A stretch of 14,999 bases of DNA from the NCBI GenBank assembly GCA_021767525.1, contig JAASTF010000049.1, positions 1 to 14,999 of the forward strand. The letters are read 5' to 3'. This document shows, one piece after another, positions 6,859-14,074 of the stretch. The notes beneath the pieces were generated by a model. It was not told the DNA's origin. It worked only from the letters and a program-made list of their open reading frames with translations, and ran no database searches. The translations under genes and the position numbers were made by a program. This DNA comes from Paracoccaceae bacterium. Lineage in GTDB: Bacteria; Pseudomonadota; Alphaproteobacteria; Rhodobacterales; Rhodobacteraceae. Every line of letters begins with the position of its first letter. The first letter of the stretch is position 1.

Positions 6859-7452
6859 ATGACGAAACATAATGCGCAACTGGCGGCCTTGGTAGGGTCG
6901 CGCATCTGTCACGATCTGATCAGCCCCGTCGGCGCGATCGGCAACGGGCTGGAACTGATGGAAATGGGCGGCCAGGGCAGCGCGGAAATGGCGCTGGTCA
7001 GCGAAAGCCTGGCCAACGCGCAGGCGCGCATCCGCTTTTTCCGGGTGGCTTTCGGCGCCGCCGACAGCGAGCAGGTCATCGCCGAGTCGGAGTTGCGCCG
7101 CATCATTGCCGGCCTGTCAGGCGCGGCGCGCCAGCAGGTTGCGTGGGAGGCTGCGGGCGATGTCAGCCGCCGTGACGCGCGGCTGGTCTTTCTGGCGATC
7201 ATGTGCCTGGAAAGCGCCCTGCCCTTCGGCGGCACGATCCACGTCACCCGCGAGGGCAGCGACGGCTGGCGCATCGCCGGGCGCGCGGCGAAACTGATGG
7301 TCGACGAAACCCTGTGGGAGGCGCTTGGCCGCCCCGGGGTCGAGGTCGCCCCCGCCGAAGTGCAATTCGCGCTTTTGCCGCTGCTGCTGGACGAGATCGG
7401 CAAGCGCCCGCGCACCCGCATCGACGCCGACCAGGTCGTGATCCTGTTCTAG
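6859..7452 (+). CDS. chpT: Histidine phosphotransferase ChpT
   Basis: A 197-residue ChpT. In alphaproteobacteria it passes phosphate from the hybrid kinase CckA to the regulator CtrA (and CpdR), controlling cell cycle, motility and, in Rhodobacteraceae, gene-transfer-agent production. The N-terminal helical-hairpin dimerisation domain carries SRICHDLISPVGAIGNGLELM (residues 14-34) with H18 the expected phosphorylated histidine. The rest is a degenerate HATPase-like domain without ATP-binding motifs, as is normal for ChpT. The ATG at 6859 has a strong GGAGGAG upstream. The frame is open back to 6646, but that part is antisense to the DUF3553 gene and has no ChpT similarity. The 27-bp gap to DUF3553 means both promoters must lie inside the neighbouring coding sequences. 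Its stop overlaps that of proA within CTAG. Confidence 0.93.
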   Translation: MTKHNAQLAALVGSRICHDLISPVGAIGNGLELMEMGGQGSAEMALVSESLANAQARIRFFRVAFGAADSEQVIAESELRRIIAGLSGAARQQVAWEAAGDVSRRDARLVFLAIMCLESALPFGGTIHVTREGSDGWRIAGRAAKLMVDETLWEALGRPGVEVAPAEVQFALLPLLLDEIGKRPRTRIDADQVVILF

Positions 7453-8705
7453 GCGCGCACCGTTCCGTCGCCTTCGACCAGGTATTTGAAACTGGTCAAT
7501 TGCGCGGCGCCCACCGGCCCGCGGGCGTGCATCTTGCCGGTGGCGATACCGATCTCCGCCCCCATGCCGAACTCGCCACCATCCGCGAACTGGGTCGAGG
7601 CGTTGTGCATCAGGATCGCGCTGTCCAGCCGCTCGAAAAACCGTGCCACAGTGGCCTTGTCTTCGGCGATGATGCAATCGGTGTGGTTCGAGCCATAGCG
7701 GCGGATATGCGCAATCGCGCCGTCCACGTCATCGACGATCTTGGCGGCGATATCCATGTCCAGGTATTCGCGGCCCCAATCCTCCTCAGTCGCGCGGTCG
7801 GTGCCTTGCAGCCCCTCGCCCGCATGCACGCGCACGCCGGCCTCCATCAGCGCGGCGATCAGATCGGCGCCCAGGGTGGCCGCGACATCGCGGTGGATCA
7901 ACAGACATTCGGCCGAACCGCAGATGCCCGTGCGCCGCGTCTTGGCGTTCAGCACCACGCGCAACGCCTTTTCGGGGTCGGCCGACGCATCGATATAGAC
8001 ATGCACGATCCCTTCGAGATGCGCGAAAACCGGCACCCGCGCTTCACGCTGCACAAGGCCCACCAGCCCCTTGCCGCCACGCGGCACGATCACGTCGATC
8101 GTGTCGGTCATGGTCAGCATCTCGGCCACCGCCGCGCGGTCGCGGGTGGGCACGCGCTGAATGGCATCTTCGGGCAGGCCCGCCGCCTTCACCCCCTCGA
8201 CCAGGCAGGCATGGATCACACCCGAGCTGTGAAAGCTCTCCGACCCGCCGCGCAGGATTACCGCGTTCCCGGCCTTCAGGCACAGCGCGCCGGCATCGGC
8301 GGTCACGTTGGGACGGCTTTCATAGATCACGCCGACCACGCCCAGGGGCGTGCGCACGCGGCGGATATGCAGGCCGCTGGGCATGTCCCACTCGGCCAGA
8401 ACCTCGCCCACGGGGTCGTCTTGCGCGGCGACCGCGCGCAGCGCATCGCAAATGCCAGAAATCCGTGCCTCGTCCAGCATCAGCCGGTCCATCATCGCGT
8501 CCGACAGGCCTTTTTCCCGGCCAAATGCCATATCCTCGGCATTGGCGGCGATGATCTCGTCGCGCCGGGCCCAGACGGCATCAGCCGCCGCAGTCAGCGC
8601 CTGGGCCTTGGCCTCGGCACTGGCAAAGGCCAGCTCGGCAGCAGCCGCGCGGGCACGTTGTCCGATTTCGGCCATAAGGGCGGGAATGTTCTCGGCGTCT
8701 TTCAT
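7449..8705 (-). CDS. proA: Gamma-glutamyl phosphate reductase (glutamate-5-semialdehyde dehydrogenase)
   Basis: A 418-residue ProA, full length. It reduces gamma-glutamyl phosphate with NADPH to glutamate-5-semialdehyde, the second step of proline synthesis, in the cytoplasm. Family blocks are PLGVVGVIYESRPNVTADA (residues 120-138), LRGGSES (151-157), DVIVPRGGKGL (204-214) and NAKTRRTGICGSAE (253-266), with C262 the catalytic cysteine. The C-terminal STQFADGGEFGMGAEIGI motif (370-387) is intact. The start at 8705 has AAGGGA upstream. It follows proB by 24 bp, so the two are surely co-transcribed and their products may channel the unstable acyl phosphate. It is the last gene of the minus-strand cluster. 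Its stop overlaps that of chpT, and no terminator is visible beyond it. Confidence 0.97.
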   Translation of the reverse strand: MKDAENIPALMAEIGQRARAAAAELAFASAEAKAQALTAAADAVWARRDEIIAANAEDMAFGREKGLSDAMMDRLMLDEARISGICDALRAVAAQDDPVGEVLAEWDMPSGLHIRRVRTPLGVVGVIYESRPNVTADAGALCLKAGNAVILRGGSESFHSSGVIHACLVEGVKAAGLPEDAIQRVPTRDRAAVAEMLTMTDTIDVIVPRGGKGLVGLVQREARVPVFAHLEGIVHVYIDASADPEKALRVVLNAKTRRTGICGSAECLLIHRDVAATLGADLIAALMEAGVRVHAGEGLQGTDRATEEDWGREYLDMDIAAKIVDDVDGAIAHIRRYGSNHTDCIIAEDKATVARFFERLDSAILMHNASTQFADGGEFGMGAEIGIATGKMHARGPVGAAQLTSFKYLVEGDGTVRA

Positions 8706-8729
8706 CAGGCTGTCCCTTATCTAACGGGT

Positions 8730-9836
8730 TCAAATTGCCATATCGTCACGGTGAATCAAAGCGGCCCGGCCGGGATAGCCCAGCACATCCTCGATCTGGT
8801 CCGACCGGCAGCCGCGGATCGCCGCCGCCTCGTCCGCTGTATAGCGGCTTAGCCCCTGGCCCAGCTTGCGCCCAGAGGCATCGCAAATAGCCACCGGGTC
8901 ACCCCGGCCAAAGGCGCCGGTCACATCGGCCACACCGGCGGGCAGCAGGCTTTTGCCCTGCGCCAGCGCGTGCGCGGCCCCTGCATCGACGGTGAGCTGG
9001 CCGCGCGGCTTCATCGCCGCGATCCAGCGTTTGCGCGCCGCCTGCGGATCACCCTGCGGCCGGAACCAGGTGGCGTTTGCCCCCTCCTCCAACGCCTTCA
9101 GGGGCCGCATGACCGACCCTTCGGTGATCGCCATGGCACAGCCCGCAGCGGTGGCCATCTTGGCGGCCAGCAGCTTGGTAATCATGCCACCCTTGGACAG
9201 GCCCGAAACACCATCGCTCGCCATCGCCTCGATCTCGGGCGTGATGACGTCGATCACGTCGTAGCGTTGGGCGCTTGGGTCGGTCTGCGGGTTGGCGGAA
9301 TAGAACCCGTCGACATCCGACAGCAGGATCAATTGGTCGGCCTCGACCGTCACGGCCACCTGGGCGGCCAGCCGGTCATTGTCGCCATAGCGGATTTCGT
9401 CGGTGGCCACGGTGTCGTTTTCGTTGACGATGGGCACCACGCCCAGCGACAGCAACGTTTCCATCGTCGCGCGGCTGTTGAGGTAGCGGCGGCGGTCGGC
9501 GCTGTCTTCCAGCGTCACCAGCACCTGTGCGGTGGTCAGCCCGTGGGGCGCCAACGCCTCTTCATAGGCGCGCGCCAAGCGGATCTGGCCCACGGCGGCG
9601 GCCGCCTGCGATTGCTCCAACGGCAGGTCACGGCCCTTGAGCCCCAGAACCCCGCGCCCCAGCGCGATCGAGCCGGAGGATACCAGAACCACGTCCATCC
9701 CCAGCAATTTCAGCCAGGCCACGTCCTCGGCCAACGCAAGCAACCAATCGGCCCGCAAATCGCCGCTGGCGCGGTCGACCAGCAGGGCCGACCCGATCTT
9801 GATGACAACGCGGCGGGCGGTGCTTAGGGTTGCCAC
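8730..9836 (-). CDS. proB: Glutamate 5-kinase with C-terminal PUA domain
   Basis: A 368-residue ProB. It phosphorylates glutamate with ATP as the first, usually proline-inhibited, step of proline synthesis. The amino-acid kinase domain (about residues 8-260) shows VIKIGSALL with K13, LVSSGSIALGRG (51-62), VNENDTV (137-143), RYGDNDRLAA (149-158), LSDVDGFY (172-179) and GMITKL (217-222). The PUA domain follows at about 277-355. The start is GTG at 9836: no ATG is available near the required N terminus, and AGAGGA lies about 6 nt upstream. The first 13 nt lie within the end of obgE, so translation is probably coupled to obgE. proA follows after 24 bp. Confidence 0.96.
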   Translation of the reverse strand: MATLSTARRVVIKIGSALLVDRASGDLRADWLLALAEDVAWLKLLGMDVVLVSSGSIALGRGVLGLKGRDLPLEQSQAAAAVGQIRLARAYEEALAPHGLTTAQVLVTLEDSADRRRYLNSRATMETLLSLGVVPIVNENDTVATDEIRYGDNDRLAAQVAVTVEADQLILLSDVDGFYSANPQTDPSAQRYDVIDVITPEIEAMASDGVSGLSKGGMITKLLAAKMATAAGCAMAITEGSVMRPLKALEEGANATWFRPQGDPQAARKRWIAAMKPRGQLTVDAGAAHALAQGKSLLPAGVADVTGAFGRGDPVAICDASGRKLGQGLSRYTADEAAAIRGCRSDQIEDVLGYPGRAALIHRDDMAI

Positions 9837-10858
9837 GGCGCGTCCTCTTCCACCCGTTTCTCGCGCAGGCGGCCCGCGTCGATATGCGACCGCAGTGCGC
9901 GCAGCACGTCCTCGGTGCCCTCGCCCGATACGCCTGACATCAGCATGACGTTTTCGGCCCCCGCCGCCTGCAACTCGTCACGCAAGAAGTCGCGCTCTTC
10001 GTCATCCAGCGTGTCGATCTTGTTCAACACGGTCACGCGCGGCTTGTCGGCCAGCCCCGCGCCATAGGCATCCAGCTCGCCCAGGATGGTCTTGTAATCC
10101 TCGACCAACGTGCCCGAGCTGCCATCGACCAGGTGCAACAGCACCGCGCAACGTTCGACATGCCCCAGGAACAGATCGCCCAGGCCCCGGCCTTCGCTGG
10201 CGCCCTCGATCAGGCCAGGAATGTCGGCCACCACGAATTCCACGCCATCCACGCCCACAACGCCCAAATTGGGGTGCAGCGTGGTGAACGGGTAATCCGC
10301 CACCTTGGGCCGCGCGTTCGACGTGGCCGCCAGGAAGGTCGATTTGCCTGCATTGGGCAGGCCCACCAGACCCACATCGGCAATCAGTTTCAGCCGCAGC
10401 CACAGTGTACGCTCGACACCTTCCTGCCCCGGGTTTGCGCGGCGCGGCGCCTGATTGGTCGAGGTCTTGAAATGCAGGTTGCCCCAGCCGCCATTGCCGC
10501 CCTTGGCCAGCAACACGCGCTCGCCCACCTCGGTCAGGTCGGCGATCAGGGTTTCCTGATCCTCGTCTAGTATCTCGGTGCCCACCGGCACGCGCAGCAC
10601 GATATCCTTGCCGTCCGGCCCGGTGCGCTGCCGGCCCATGCCCGGCTTGCCGTTATCGGCAAAGAAATGCTGCTGATAGCGAAAGTCGATCAGCGTGTTC
10701 AGCCCGTCCACCGCCTCGGCCCAGACCGAGCCGCCGGTGCCGCCATCGCCGCCATCAGGGCCGCCATATTCGATGTATTTCTCGCGCCGGAACGAGATGC
10801 ACCCGTTCCCGCCCGAACCCGAACGAATATAGACCTTTGCGAGATCGAGGAATTTCAT
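9824..10858 (-). CDS. obgE: Obg/CgtA GTPase
   Basis: A 344-residue Obg, a GTPase needed for late assembly of the 50S subunit and linked to stress and cell-cycle control. The glycine-rich Obg fold covers residues 1-158 (MKFLDLAKVYIRSGSGGNGC, then GGPDGGDGGTGG at 32-43). The G domain has G1 GLPNAGKST (166-174), switch I FTTLHPN (191-197), G3 DIPGLIEG (212-219), G4 NKID (279-282) and a G5 SGVSGEG (308-314). The variable C-terminal OCT domain seen in some bacteria is absent. The start at 10858 has an AAAGGAG about 7 nt upstream. It sits 47 bp after the GNAT gene and overlaps proB by 13 nt. Its linkage with rplU-rpmA matches its work on the large subunit. Confidence 0.97.
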   Translation of the reverse strand: MKFLDLAKVYIRSGSGGNGCISFRREKYIEYGGPDGGDGGTGGSVWAEAVDGLNTLIDFRYQQHFFADNGKPGMGRQRTGPDGKDIVLRVPVGTEILDEDQETLIADLTEVGERVLLAKGGNGGWGNLHFKTSTNQAPRRANPGQEGVERTLWLRLKLIADVGLVGLPNAGKSTFLAATSNARPKVADYPFTTLHPNLGVVGVDGVEFVVADIPGLIEGASEGRGLGDLFLGHVERCAVLLHLVDGSSGTLVEDYKTILGELDAYGAGLADKPRVTVLNKIDTLDDEERDFLRDELQAAGAENVMLMSGVSGEGTEDVLRALRSHIDAGRLREKRVEEDAPWQP

Positions 10859-10905
10859 GGCCCTCTCCTTTAGATGGGGCGTCTATCGCAAAGGCTGGCC
10901 CCTGC

Positions 10906-11445
10906 TCAACTGAGTTTTCGTGTGTATGTCCAGGTGGGCACCGTCGCACCGCGCGCCACCGAATAGCTTTCGGCATCGCCCAGATAGGCGAAACCGGCAT
11001 TTGTCAGCACCCGGGCCGAGGCCGGGCTGTCCTGGAAAATCTCGGCAAACAGCGTCTGGCACCCGTGCGGGTTGGCCGCGACGATCGCCGTCAGCGCGGC
11101 GGACGCGACGCCGGTGTTCCAGAACGCGGGCGCCACCCAAAAGGCGACCTGGCTTTGCCCCTCGGCCAGACGTTCCAGCCCGATCAGGCCCATGACCTCG
11201 GCCCCGCCCTGGCGGCTGGCATCCATCGCCCAAAGGTCTTCGGCCCGTTCGGGCGATTGCGCGCGCGTCACCAGCGCCTCGGCCGCGCCGGGCGGCAGCG
11301 GGTGCGGAATGGTGCGCGTCATGCGCGCCACGCGCTCGTCCCCCATATGCAGCGCGATCAGACCGGCGTCGGACCCGCGCAAGGGCCGCAGCAGGAAACC
11401 ATCCGCCTCGATCCGGGGCTGGCTTGGGGTCAATTCCATGTTCAT
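10906..11445 (-). CDS. GNAT-family N-acetyltransferase (RimJ/RimL-like)
   Basis: A 179-residue single-domain acetyltransferase using acetyl-CoA. The RimJ/RimL-type layout is seen: an N-terminal RIEADGFLLRPLRGSDA strand-helix (residues 11-27), a central VAFWVAPAFWNTGVASAAL (100-118) that occupies the acetyl-CoA pyrophosphate-loop position but has NTGVAS where QxxGxG/A would be expected, and a final DSPASARVLTNAGFAYLG (139-156). The substrate cannot be predicted; protein N-termini, ribosomal proteins and small amines are all possible for this group. The start at 11445 has a strong GGAGGAG and overlaps the stop of the LysE-like gene as ATGA. GNAT genes beside obgE are a recurring feature of Rhodobacteraceae from memory, which suggests a conserved but uncharacterised role. 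Confidence 0.88.
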   Translation of the reverse strand: MNMELTPSQPRIEADGFLLRPLRGSDAGLIALHMGDERVARMTRTIPHPLPPGAAEALVTRAQSPERAEDLWAMDASRQGGAEVMGLIGLERLAEGQSQVAFWVAPAFWNTGVASAALTAIVAANPHGCQTLFAEIFQDSPASARVLTNAGFAYLGDAESYSVARGATVPTWTYTRKLS

Positions 11446-12047
11446 GCGCTTTCTCCTCCGAAAAGCACCAACAAAACCGAGGCGACGGTCAGCGCCGCCA
11501 AGGTCCACATCAAGTATTTCTCGACGGGCGTGCCCGCCACCGTGCGCGCGATCCGGTCGCCTGCGAAGGTCCAGATCGGGTGCAGAATAATTTGCAACGA
11601 TAACAAACAGATGGCGATCGTTGCCGTCGCTTGCAAGGTATCAGTGCCCGGCGCGGTGAAATTCGTGAACCCGGTCACGATCATCGCCCAGGCCTTGGGG
11701 TTCAGCGGGTGCACCACCAGCCCGGCCAGGAACCCAGGTGCATGGGGCGCGTCCTCACCGGGCGACAGCCGCAGGTTCGCCACCTTCCACGCCAGCCAGC
11801 AGATATAGGCCAGGCTGGCCCATTTCAGCGCCTCGAACGCCCAAGGGTAGCGCGCCGCCACCCCCATCAGCCCGAAACCGATGGGCCAGATGATCAGCTG
11901 CTTTCCCAGCGCCACACCACCCACGAACGGCAAGGCCGCGCGAAACCCGAACCGCGCGCCCGTGGCCATCAGCGCCATATTGGCGGGTCCGGGGGTGCCA
12001 ACCTGGCTGGCCCCGAACACAAGGAAACTGATCACCGCAACGCCCAT
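11442..12047 (-). CDS. LysE/RhtB-family exporter
   Basis: A 201-residue inner-membrane protein of the LysE/RhtB amino-acid exporter family. It has about five to six hydrophobic segments and the family's N-terminal TPGPANMALMATGARFG motif (residues 18-34), followed by a glycine-rich helix (GGVALGKQLI) and the conserved HPLNPKAWAM (about 112-121). The exported compound, usually an amino acid or derivative, cannot be told. The ATG at 12047 keeps the motif at the usual distance, but the only good Shine-Dalgarno (AGGAG) ends 13 nt before it and is better placed for an 8-codon reading frame starting at 12058 (MPDRWALR, ending at 12032). It lies directly after the rpmA terminator with no clear promoter of its own and is coupled to the GNAT gene by ATGA. 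Confidence 0.9.
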   Translation of the reverse strand: MGVAVISFLVFGASQVGTPGPANMALMATGARFGFRAALPFVGGVALGKQLIIWPIGFGLMGVAARYPWAFEALKWASLAYICWLAWKVANLRLSPGEDAPHAPGFLAGLVVHPLNPKAWAMIVTGFTNFTAPGTDTLQATATIAICLLSLQIILHPIWTFAGDRIARTVAGTPVEKYLMWTLAALTVASVLLVLFGGESA

Positions 12048-12071
12048 CTGTCTGGCATGGCTCCTGCAACG

Positions 12072-12103
12072 AAAAAGGGGACCGGCCCTTTGCCGATCCC
12101 CTT
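12072..12103 (-). terminator. Rho-independent terminator after rpmA
   Basis: On the minus strand AAGGGGATCGGC (12103-12092) pairs with GCCGGTCCCCTT (12086-12075) as a 12-bp stem with one G-U pair and a 5-nt loop, ending in TTTTT (12076-12072). It lies 25 bp past the rpmA stop. On the plus strand the hairpin is followed by AAACG, not T, so it acts on minus transcripts. It separates rplU-rpmA from the lysE-GNAT-obgE-proBA genes. Confidence 0.88.
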
Positions 12104-12128
12104 AAACGTGTTTCCCGTAAAGGTCGGC

Positions 12129-12398
12129 TTACTCTGCGGCCTCCACGTCCGGCAGAACCGAAATGAAGGTGCGCCCCTTCAGGCCCTTGTGAAACTTCAC
12201 ACGGCCTTCGGCGGTTGCAAAGATGGTGTGATCCTTGCCCTGGCCCACGCCTTCGCCCGGCCACCACTTGTTGCCGCGCTGACGTGCGATGATGTTGCCG
12301 GGGATCACGTCCTGGCCACCGAATTTCTTGATGCCGAGGCGACGACCGGCTGAGTCGCGGCCGTTACGGGACGAACCGCCTGCTTTTTTGTGTGCCAT
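12129..12398 (-). CDS. rpmA: 50S ribosomal protein L27
   Basis: An 89-residue L27, near the usual length. Its N-terminal tail reaches the peptidyl-transferase centre. The signature AGGSSRNGRDSAGRRLGIKKFGG (residues 6-28) and GNIIARQRG (34-42), PGEGVGQGKDHTIFA (47-61) are all present. The protein begins MAHKKAGG, so there is no cleavable N-terminal extension of the Firmicutes type. NKWW at 43-46 replaces the more usual TKFH-like residues, and the C-terminal ISVLPDVEAAE is slightly longer than in E. coli. It starts 12 bp after rplU; its Shine-Dalgarno TAAGGAG includes the rplU stop codon, tying the two together. A strong terminator follows. Confidence 0.98.
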   Translation of the reverse strand: MAHKKAGGSSRNGRDSAGRRLGIKKFGGQDVIPGNIIARQRGNKWWPGEGVGQGKDHTIFATAEGRVKFHKGLKGRTFISVLPDVEAAE

Positions 12399-12410
12399 TG
12401 GTTGGTCTCC

Positions 12411-13058
12411 TTACTTGCCTGCCAGTTCCTTGGCCTGTTCGACCCAGCCTTCACGCTCGATCCGGCCTTTGAACGACAGCTTTTCGTCCATTGCGGCGAT
12501 GTCCTCTTCGGTCCAGGCCGCGATCTGGGCAAAGGTGGTGACCCCTGCCTCGTGCAGTTTCTTCTCCAGCGCGGGGCCAACGCCCGACAGCTGTTTCAGG
12601 TCGTCCGCGCCAGCGGCGGCGGCTTTCGGCGCCTCGGCCTTTTTGGCGGCGGGCTTTGCGGCTTTCTTGGGCGCGGCGGCAGCGGCGGCAACGCCTGCGA
12701 CCGAGCCGGCACCGATGGCGGCCTTGACGCCCGACTTGTCCCCGCCCGAGGCCAGGATGTCGGTCACTTTCACCAGCGTCAGCTGCTGGCGGTGGCCAAC
12801 GGTGCGCTTGGACGAGTGCTTGCGGCGACGGCGGACGAAGTTGATGACCTTGTCACCCTTGATCTGGTCGATCACTTCGGCCTGCACGGCGGCGCCGTCG
12901 ACCAGCGGGGCGCCGACAACGGTCTTGTCGCCACCCAGCATCAGAATCTCGTTGAACTGCACGGTTTCACCCGCGTCAGCGGCCAGCTTTTCCACCCGGA
13001 GGATATCGCCGGACTGGACCTTGTATTGCTTGCCGCCGGTTTTCATAACCGCGAACAT
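12411..13058 (-). CDS. rplU: 50S ribosomal protein L21 fused to a helix-hairpin-helix domain
   Basis: A 215-residue protein, about twice the roughly 103 residues of E. coli L21. Residues 1-103 are a complete L21, which binds 23S rRNA near L20: MFAVMKTGGKQYKV at the start and INFVRRRRKHSSKRTVGHRQ (72-91) as the signature. Residues 104-150 are a low-complexity Ala/Lys/Pro linker resembling histone H1-like tails. Residues 151-215 form a helix-hairpin-helix (H3TH-like, COG3743-type) domain, DDLKQLSGVGPALEKKLHEAG, ending FKGRIEREGWVEQAKEL. The same sort of domain ends NuoE in Rhodobacteraceae, from memory. Such extended L21 proteins are known in alphaproteobacteria, but the role of the extension is not established. 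The start at 13058 has AAGGAAG upstream; the longer frame to 13163 lies in the leader. Confidence 0.96.
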   Translation of the reverse strand: MFAVMKTGGKQYKVQSGDILRVEKLAADAGETVQFNEILMLGGDKTVVGAPLVDGAAVQAEVIDQIKGDKVINFVRRRRKHSSKRTVGHRQQLTLVKVTDILASGGDKSGVKAAIGAGSVAGVAAAAAAPKKAAKPAAKKAEAPKAAAAGADDLKQLSGVGPALEKKLHEAGVTTFAQIAAWTEEDIAAMDEKLSFKGRIEREGWVEQAKELAGK

Positions 13059-13169
13059 CGGTGTCTTCCTTCTTGTCTTCCGCGTCCTGGGGCCCCCGGA
13101 TCGGGTGTTGTGTGGCCTTGCGGCCGCCGCGGACAGCGTGCCCCCGTGTAAGGGCAATACCAAATGAGC

Positions 13170-13195
13170 ACCGGGCAGAGTCGCCCCTGCCCGGT
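13170..13195 (-). promoter_or_regulatory. Hairpin at the predicted 5' end of the rplU-rpmA mRNA
   Basis: ACCGGGCAG and CTGCCCGGT (13195-13187 and 13178-13170 on the minus strand) pair perfectly over 9 bp with an 8-nt loop. There is no T tract, so it is not a good terminator for the DUF2059 genes. It begins almost exactly where transcription from the promoter at 13202-13230 should start, leaving about 110 nt of further leader before rplU. It may protect the 5' end or take part in autoregulation. Confidence 0.4.
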
Positions 13196-13201
13196 TGCGC
13201 G

Positions 13202-13230
13202 CTTTTCCACGATCGGCGCGGCCAAGTCAA
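13202..13230 (-). promoter_or_regulatory. Candidate promoter of rplU-rpmA
   Basis: On the minus strand TTGACT (13225-13230) is followed after a 17-bp spacer by GAAAAG (13202-13207). The -35 box is strong and the -10 weak, a common pattern in high-GC alphaproteobacteria. It lies between the DUF2059 stop (13250) and rplU and would give a leader of about 137 nt. Confidence 0.5.
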
Positions 13231-13249
13231 GGGTATTGGACGGGCAGGC

Positions 13250-14074
13250 CTACAATTCCTCGCCCTGCGCCATGAGACTGGCCACCGCCAGCCCCAGCGA
13301 CAGGGATTGCTCGGCGTACATGCGGTCGAACCCGGCGAAAAGCGCCCGGTTCAGCGCCCTTCCCGCATCGGTGCGCGACAAGGCCACGTAATCGGCCAGG
13401 GTGCTTTCCGGCAGCTCGTCATAGGCCATCGTCAGGTAGCCGAACAACCATTCGCGGGTGTCCGCGCGTGTTTCGGCCTCTTGCGCCCAGACATCCTGCA
13501 GGATCTCGTCCTCGGTCATATCGATTGCGCCGCCTTCGACCAGCCCGGTGAAGAACTGGTAATTCGACGTCATCGCACCAGAGACATTGTATTCCAGCAG
13601 GTCGTTGATCGCGACGTAGTCCGCGATCAACTGCTGACGCGGCGTCGATTTGTCGGCCTGACGCCAAATATCGCGCGCGGCCTCTTCGATTTCCGGGTTT
13701 GCGATGGCGGCGCGGGTGTCCAGCTCGGCCTCGACCAGCGCCTGCCCCGGCGCGCTTTGAAAAAACGACAGCAGCGGCGCCGGATCGGTTTCCCCGAAGG
13801 CCCGGGTAAACTCGGCCCGAACCACGTCGGCCATCTTGTCGGTGTCGTAGATGCGCGTCAGCAGGGCGCGCCATTGCGCGTCCACTCCGCCCGGCAGCAT
13901 GTCGTCGGCCAGGGTTTCGCCATAGGCCAGCCCCTCGTCGCGCATCTGCGCGATCAGCCGGTCCATCTGCATGGCCTCGAAAAGCGGCTCGACCCCGCTT
14001 TGCGCCTCTACCGGCGCGGCCAATACCGCCAGCGCCAGCGCGGCGGGCGCCAGGTGTCGTGCGGCGGCGATCAT
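13250..14074 (-). CDS. Secreted DUF2059 protein, second of a tandem pair
   Basis: A 274-residue exported protein with a Sec signal peptide (hydrophobic core at about residues 8-21, likely cut after PVEA, residue 24) and no lipobox, so it should be periplasmic. The mature part is mostly helical. The DUF2059 signature is PLLSFFQSAPGQALVEAEL at 100-118. A related block near the C terminus, LADYVALSRTDAGRALNRALFAGFD (226-250), suggests an internal repeat of the same helical unit. Function is unknown. The ATG overlaps the stop of the upstream paralogue as ATGA and has only a weak ribosome site, so translation is probably coupled. rplU lies 191 bp downstream with its own promoter. Family recognition is from the motif only. 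Confidence 0.82.
   Translation of the reverse strand: MIAAARHLAPAALALAVLAAPVEAQSGVEPLFEAMQMDRLIAQMRDEGLAYGETLADDMLPGGVDAQWRALLTRIYDTDKMADVVRAEFTRAFGETDPAPLLSFFQSAPGQALVEAELDTRAAIANPEIEEAARDIWRQADKSTPRQQLIADYVAINDLLEYNVSGAMTSNYQFFTGLVEGGAIDMTEDEILQDVWAQEAETRADTREWLFGYLTMAYDELPESTLADYVALSRTDAGRALNRALFAGFDRMYAEQSLSLGLAVASLMAQGEEL

Noticed and set aside
7203..9827. Plus-strand open frames of 549 and 285 codons opposite proA and proB
   Set aside because: Same reason: complete, motif-bearing genes lie on the minus strand and the antisense translations look like no protein family.
13170..13195. Hairpin read as a terminator for the DUF2059 pair
   Set aside because: The stem is good but no T tract follows on the minus strand, and it falls right after a plausible rplU promoter, so a leader structure is the better reading.
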